Origin: Thermoanaerobacterales bacterium
Lineage (GTDB): Bacteria > Bacillota > Thermosediminibacteria > Thermosediminibacterales > Tepidanaerobacteraceae
Direction: 5' to 3'
NCBI GenBank assembly: GCA_012841995.1
Contig: DUTQ01000098.1
Coordinates: 1-8,996 of the forward strand
Length of the DNA stretch: 8,996 nt
The translations under genes were made by a program, and so were the position numbers. The notes beneath the pieces are model-generated. The model was not told the origin of the DNA. It did no database searches and was given only the letters and a program-made list of their open reading frames with translations. Positions 6,402 through 8,996 of the stretch are shown piece after piece. The number at the start of each line of letters is the position of its first letter. The first letter of the stretch is position 1.

Positions 6402-6614
6402 GTGACAGTTAAAGTTGTTGAAGTTGTTGGTGAATCAAAAAATAGTTGGCAAGAAGCAGTAGAAAATGCTGTTTGCGATGCAAATAAGACTATAAGGAAT
6501 ATTACAGGTATAGAAATTCTCAATAATACAGCAAAAGTTGAAAATGGTAAAATTGTTGAATATAAAGCAGATGTCAATATTGCATTCAAAGTAGATGGTA
6601 CCACAGAAGTATAA
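6402..6614 (+). CDS. Dodecin family protein
   Basis: Small cytoplasmic protein of the dodecin family, which forms hollow 12-subunit spheres that store or buffer flavins (riboflavin, FMN) or related ligands. It has 70 residues, the usual length, with the family pattern VKVVEVVGES at 3-12, SWQEAVENAV at 15-24, KTIRNITGIEI at 29-39 and AKVENGKIVEYKADVNIAFKV at 44-64, forming one beta strand, a helix and two further strands. The tryptophan that stacks on flavin in halobacterial dodecin (about residue 36) aligns with Gly36, so flavin binding cannot be assumed. The GTG start at 6402 has AGGGAGGA (6387-6394) seven bases upstream, and the second residue begins the conserved strand. It lies between a small membrane protein gene and spoVAC, downstream of a possible forespore promoter, so expression in the forespore is inferred. 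Confidence 0.92.
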   Translation: MTVKVVEVVGESKNSWQEAVENAVCDANKTIRNITGIEILNNTAKVENGKIVEYKADVNIAFKVDGTTEV

Positions 6615-6641
6615 AAAACGGGCACACAAAGTGCTCGTTTT
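6615..6641 (+). terminator. Weak terminator-like hairpin between dodecin and spoVAC
   Basis: AAAACGGGCAC (6615-6625) pairs with GTGCTCGTTTT (6631-6641): 11 base pairs with one G-U and a 5-base loop. Only four T follow the GC core before AAGG. It starts at the dodecin stop codon. The short T-tract suggests partial termination or a 3' stabiliser of dodecin mRNA. No strong promoter is apparent between it and spoVAC. Confidence 0.65.
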
Positions 6642-6677
6642 AAGGTTGATAAATGATGTTGAAAGGAATCGTTTGAC

Positions 6678-7130
6678 TTGGTAAAAAAATTGACAAAAGA
6701 ACAACAGGATTTTCAGCAATATATAAATAAAAAGAAACCAAAACCACCTTATATAAAAAATGCTTTTTTTGCTTTTTTAGTAGGAGGGTTTATTTGCACA
6801 ATCGGCCAATTTATACTAAATTTTTATATTTCATTAGGCCTTACCTTTAAAGAGGCAGGTGCTCCAACTTCTGCTACTATGGTATTTATTGGCGCATTGC
6901 TTACTGGTCTTGGCATATATGATGATATCGGTAAGATAGCTGGGGCTGGATCTGTAGTTCCAATAACTGGATTTGCCAATTCTATCGTATCTCCTGCCAT
7001 GGAATTTAAAAGAGAGGGATATGTGTTTGGAGTTGCAGCCAAAATGTTTGTTGTAGCAGGACCAGTATTAGTGTACGGTTTAACATCATCTTTTATTGTA
7101 GGATTGATTTATTATTTGTTTAAGCTTTAA
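6678..7130 (+). CDS. spoVAC: Stage V sporulation protein AC, spore membrane channel subunit
   Basis: Inner spore membrane protein needed for uptake of Ca-dipicolinic acid into the forespore and its release at germination; the B. subtilis protein behaves as a mechanosensitive channel. It has 150 residues, the usual length. A basic N-terminal tail with KKKPKPPYIKN (18-28) is followed by hydrophobic segments at about 29-51, 66-82, 88-106 and 117-148, with the family motifs LVGGFICTIGQ (34-44) and SVVPITGFANS (92-102). The only possible starts are TTG codons: a TGA at 6660-6662 closes the frame upstream, and the TTG at 6678 lies 10 bases after AAAGG (6662-6666). The rare start and loose spacing should lower translation compared with the neighbours. 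spoVAD follows 11 bases after the stop. Confidence 0.95.
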   Translation: MVKKLTKEQQDFQQYINKKKPKPPYIKNAFFAFLVGGFICTIGQFILNFYISLGLTFKEAGAPTSATMVFIGALLTGLGIYDDIGKIAGAGSVVPITGFANSIVSPAMEFKREGYVFGVAAKMFVVAGPVLVYGLTSSFIVGLIYYLFKL

Positions 7131-7141
7131 GAGGTGATTTT

Positions 7142-8152
7142 ATGGCAGATAGAAAGATTGGTTCACAAACAATAAAATTTAATAAACCACCTTCCATTAT
7201 TGGAACTGGAACAGTAGTGGGGCCAAAAGAAGGTATTGGACCACTCAAAGATTATTTTGACTTGATCATAAATGACGATTTGTACAGCGAAAAAAGCTGG
7301 GAAAAAGCAGAACGAAAAATGTTAAAAGAAGCTTCAGAAATGGCTATTAAAAATAGCAAAATACCCTTTGCAAATATAGAATATTTTATTTCGGGCGATT
7401 TGCTTAATCAGATTATATCTTCCGCTTTTACTGCCAGAGAACTTGGTTCCCCTTTTTTGGGCATTTATGGTGCATGTTCAACTATTGCTGAAGGAATGGG
7501 ATTGGGAGCAATACTTATAGATGGTGGATACGCGGATAACCTTTTAGTTGCAACTTCAAGTCACTTTTGTACAGCTGAACGGCAGTTTAGATTTCCTCTT
7601 GAGCTAGGAAATCAAAGACCACCTACGGCTCAATGGACTGTTACGGGTGCCGGTGCGGCCGTTGTTTCATCAGATATAAAAAATCCGAGGATAACTTATT
7701 TTACTTTTGGAAAAATCATCGATATGGGTGAAGTGGATTCTAACAGTATGGGAACGGCAATGGCACCAGCTGCTGTTGATACAATGATTAGGCATTTTCA
7801 GGATACAGGTAGAACCCCAGATTATTATGACTTGATAGTAACAGGAGATTTATCAAGTATTGGGAAAGATGTTGCCGAGGATTTAATGAAACAAAAAGGT
7901 TATGATATATCAAATAATTATACTGATTGCGGTATTATGATATACAACAATAAACAAGACGTTCATTCAGGTGGTAGCGGATGTGCTTGTGCTGCTACAG
8001 TAACATGTGGATACCTGTTTAAACAAATGCTAGAAAAAAAATACAATCGTGTTTTACTTGTTGCAACTGGTGCGTTATTAAGCACTACATCCTCGCAACA
8101 GGGAGAAACCATACCATGTATTGCCTATGCATTATCACTAGAAAATCTCTAA
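7142..8152 (+). CDS. spoVAD: Stage V sporulation protein AD, dipicolinic-acid-binding subunit
   Basis: Peripheral protein of the SpoVA complex that binds dipicolinic acid on the outer face of the forespore inner membrane. It has a thiolase/ketosynthase fold without known catalysis. It has 336 residues (B. subtilis about 338). Visible family segments are FNKPPSIIGTGTVVGP (13-28), FISGDLLNQIISS (82-94), YGACSTIAEGM (109-119) with Cys112 at the former thiolase nucleophile site, SSHFCTAERQFRFP (139-152) and PPTAQWTVTGAGAA (160-173), followed by VTGDLSSIG (233-241) and the glycine-rich GGSGCACAATV (277-287). No signal peptide or membrane segment is seen, as in the family. The start is clear: GAGGTGAT (7131-7138) just before the ATG. 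It is the middle gene of spoVAC-spoVAD-spoVAE. Confidence 0.96.
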   Translation: MADRKIGSQTIKFNKPPSIIGTGTVVGPKEGIGPLKDYFDLIINDDLYSEKSWEKAERKMLKEASEMAIKNSKIPFANIEYFISGDLLNQIISSAFTARELGSPFLGIYGACSTIAEGMGLGAILIDGGYADNLLVATSSHFCTAERQFRFPLELGNQRPPTAQWTVTGAGAAVVSSDIKNPRITYFTFGKIIDMGEVDSNSMGTAMAPAAVDTMIRHFQDTGRTPDYYDLIVTGDLSSIGKDVAEDLMKQKGYDISNNYTDCGIMIYNNKQDVHSGGSGCACAATVTCGYLFKQMLEKKYNRVLLVATGALLSTTSSQQGETIPCIAYALSLENL

Positions 8153-8170
8153 TTTATAAGGAGAAAAATT

Positions 8171-8524
8171 ATGGATTATATCATGGCTTTTATTATAGGC
8201 GGTTTCATATGTCTTATAGGACAAATATTAATAGATACTACAAAATTAATGCCGGCACATGTCCTTGTTATATTTATTGTTTTGGGAGTTTTGCTTAGCA
8301 GTATAGGCCTTTATCAGCCACTAGTTGATATAGGTAAGGCAGGGGCAATAATTCCCCTTACAGGCTTTGGGCATACTCTTGTAACAGGAGTTATTGAGGA
8401 TACTGATAAATACGGATTACTCGGGGTGTTCACAGGCGCATTAGGGGCATCTGCAGCCGGTATTACTTCGGCAGTAGTTTTTGGATATATTATGGCTGTT
8501 ATTTTTAATCCTAAGTCGAAGTAG
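8171..8524 (+). CDS. spoVAE: Stage V sporulation protein AE (SpoVAEb type), channel subunit
   Basis: Inner spore membrane protein of the dipicolinic-acid channel, 117 residues, the usual length of SpoVAEb. Hydrophobic segments lie at about 3-21, 30-48, 55-75 and 82-113. GGFICLIGQ (10-18) and IPLTGFGHTLVTG (61-73) closely match GGFICTIGQ and VPITGFANSIVS of SpoVAC in this window, so the two are paralogues. SpoVAE lacks the basic N-terminal tail of SpoVAC. AAGGAG (8158-8163) lies seven bases before the ATG and 18 bases separate it from spoVAD. There is no separate spoVAEa gene, as expected in clostridia. The next gene starts nine bases after its stop. Confidence 0.95.
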   Translation: MDYIMAFIIGGFICLIGQILIDTTKLMPAHVLVIFIVLGVLLSSIGLYQPLVDIGKAGAIIPLTGFGHTLVTGVIEDTDKYGLLGVFTGALGASAAGITSAVVFGYIMAVIFNPKSK

Positions 8525-8533
8525 GGAGAAAAA

Positions 8534-8905
8534 ATGTATATAGATTTCGTTGGTATTATTCTTACTGTTTTAATTATAAGTCCAGTACATTGGATTAATG
8601 TGTTGGTAATTTCTTTTTTAGAGTTGTTGTTTTCTATATTTATTTCTATTGTATTCCAAAACAATGTTACAGAAGTAATAGCAGGTGGAATTTTCACATC
8701 TATGACATTATCAAACAAAAGTTTTGAGTTGCAAATCATAAGCCCTATATTATTACTTTTACTAGGTCTTGGAAGGATTGGGATTAAAAATGTCCCTTGG
8801 TTTGACTTGCTAAATCCATTGTCTTACTTCAAAAATAATCCCTGGTCAATAATGCTGATAAAAATATCTATTTTTAAAATTTTAGTCTTATATTTTACCA
8901 GATAG
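8534..8905 (+). CDS. 123-residue multi-pass membrane protein of unknown function
   Basis: I do not recognise this protein; it resembles neither SpoVAA, SpoVAB nor SpoVAF. It is very hydrophobic, with candidate membrane segments at about 5-20, 22-41, 67-84 and 105-121, linked by a polar segment FQNNVTEVIAGGIF (41-54) and a loop KNVPWFDLLNPLSYFKNNPW (85-104). The ribosome binding site AGGGAG (8523-8528) overlaps the spoVAE stop codon and the ATG is nine bases after that stop, so it is translated from the same mRNA. Codon and base composition look like the rest of the window. It is apparently the last gene of the spoVA unit and might be an accessory factor of the channel, but that is inferred from position only. 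Confidence 0.75.
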   Translation: MYIDFVGIILTVLIISPVHWINVLVISFLELLFSIFISIVFQNNVTEVIAGGIFTSMTLSNKSFELQIISPILLLLLGLGRIGIKNVPWFDLLNPLSYFKNNPWSIMLIKISIFKILVLYFTR

Positions 8906-8996
8906 CTATTATTTGACAAAGAAATATCAACTAAAAACTTGAAATATTAATTTTAGTTTTCTTAATTAAAATATTTAAAACTGGGAATAATAATAA
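8906..8996. other. AT-rich non-coding tail at window edge
   Basis: No coding frame is supported here. AACTAAAA (8929-8936) can pair with TTTTAGTT (8951-8958) across a 14-base loop and a T-rich stretch follows, so a weak terminator of the spoVA unit is possible, but the stem has only two G-C pairs. The next gene is outside the window. Confidence 0.35.

Noticed and set aside
8116..8298. 60-codon + strand frame across the spoVAD-spoVAE junction
   Set aside because: It overlaps the ends of two well-supported genes in another frame and resembles no known protein.
8314..8739. 141-codon open frame on the minus strand
   Set aside because: It lies antisense to spoVAE and the following membrane gene, has no ribosome binding site that I can see, and its composition is the mirror of those genes.
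8913..8918. Perfect TTGACA as a sigma-A -35 box after the last gene
   Set aside because: No TATAAT-like sequence lies 16-18 bases downstream; the nearest candidate, TATTAA at 8945, is 26 bases away.
8942..8976. Inverted repeat AAATATT / AATATTT in the tail
   Set aside because: Pure A-T pairing in an AT-rich stretch, expected by chance and too weak to call a regulatory structure.

Overview
The window comes from a low-GC, endospore-forming Firmicute, most likely class Clostridia. The coding sequence is AT-rich, Shine-Dalgarno sites are strong and purine-rich, GTG and TTG starts occur, and every recognisable gene belongs to a sporulation or nucleoside-salvage family arranged as in spore formers. 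The spoVA set is the short C-D-E form without spoVAA or spoVAB, which is the usual clostridial state. I cannot name the genus. All genes lie on the + strand and coding density is high.

Positions 1-3251 hold a nucleoside-catabolism operon: deoB (5' end cut off by the window edge), punA and pdp. The two phosphorylases split purine and pyrimidine nucleosides into base plus (deoxy)ribose-1-phosphate, and DeoB converts that to the 5-phosphate. punA follows deoB by 2 bp and pdp overlaps punA by 14 bp.

Positions 3252-4549 hold dacF, a sporulation D,D-carboxypeptidase, closed by an intrinsic terminator. The 58-bp gap before dacF contains a candidate forespore (sigma-F/G-type) promoter and a hairpin that would bury the dacF ribosome binding site, but only in transcripts reading through from pdp.

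Positions 4550-6158 hold the spoIIA operon (spoIIAA, spoIIAB, sigF), which controls the first forespore-specific sigma factor. It starts with a promoter matching the sigma-H consensus at every position and ends in a strong intrinsic terminator.

Positions 6159-8905 hold a probable forespore operon: a sigma-G/F-like promoter, a 57-codon single-pass membrane protein of unknown function, a dodecin, a weak terminator-like hairpin, then spoVAC, spoVAD and spoVAE (the dipicolinic-acid channel), and a 123-residue membrane protein of unknown function. The last 91 bp are non-coding and AT-rich.

The order deoB-punA-dacF-spoIIA-spoVA resembles the Bacillus subtilis drm-pupG-dacF-spoIIA-spoVA neighbourhood, so the backbone is ancestral. 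The parts that differ are pdp in the first operon, the small membrane gene plus dodecin between sigF and spoVAC, and the membrane gene after spoVAE. Those inserted genes, together with the dacF leader, are the most interesting parts of the window.
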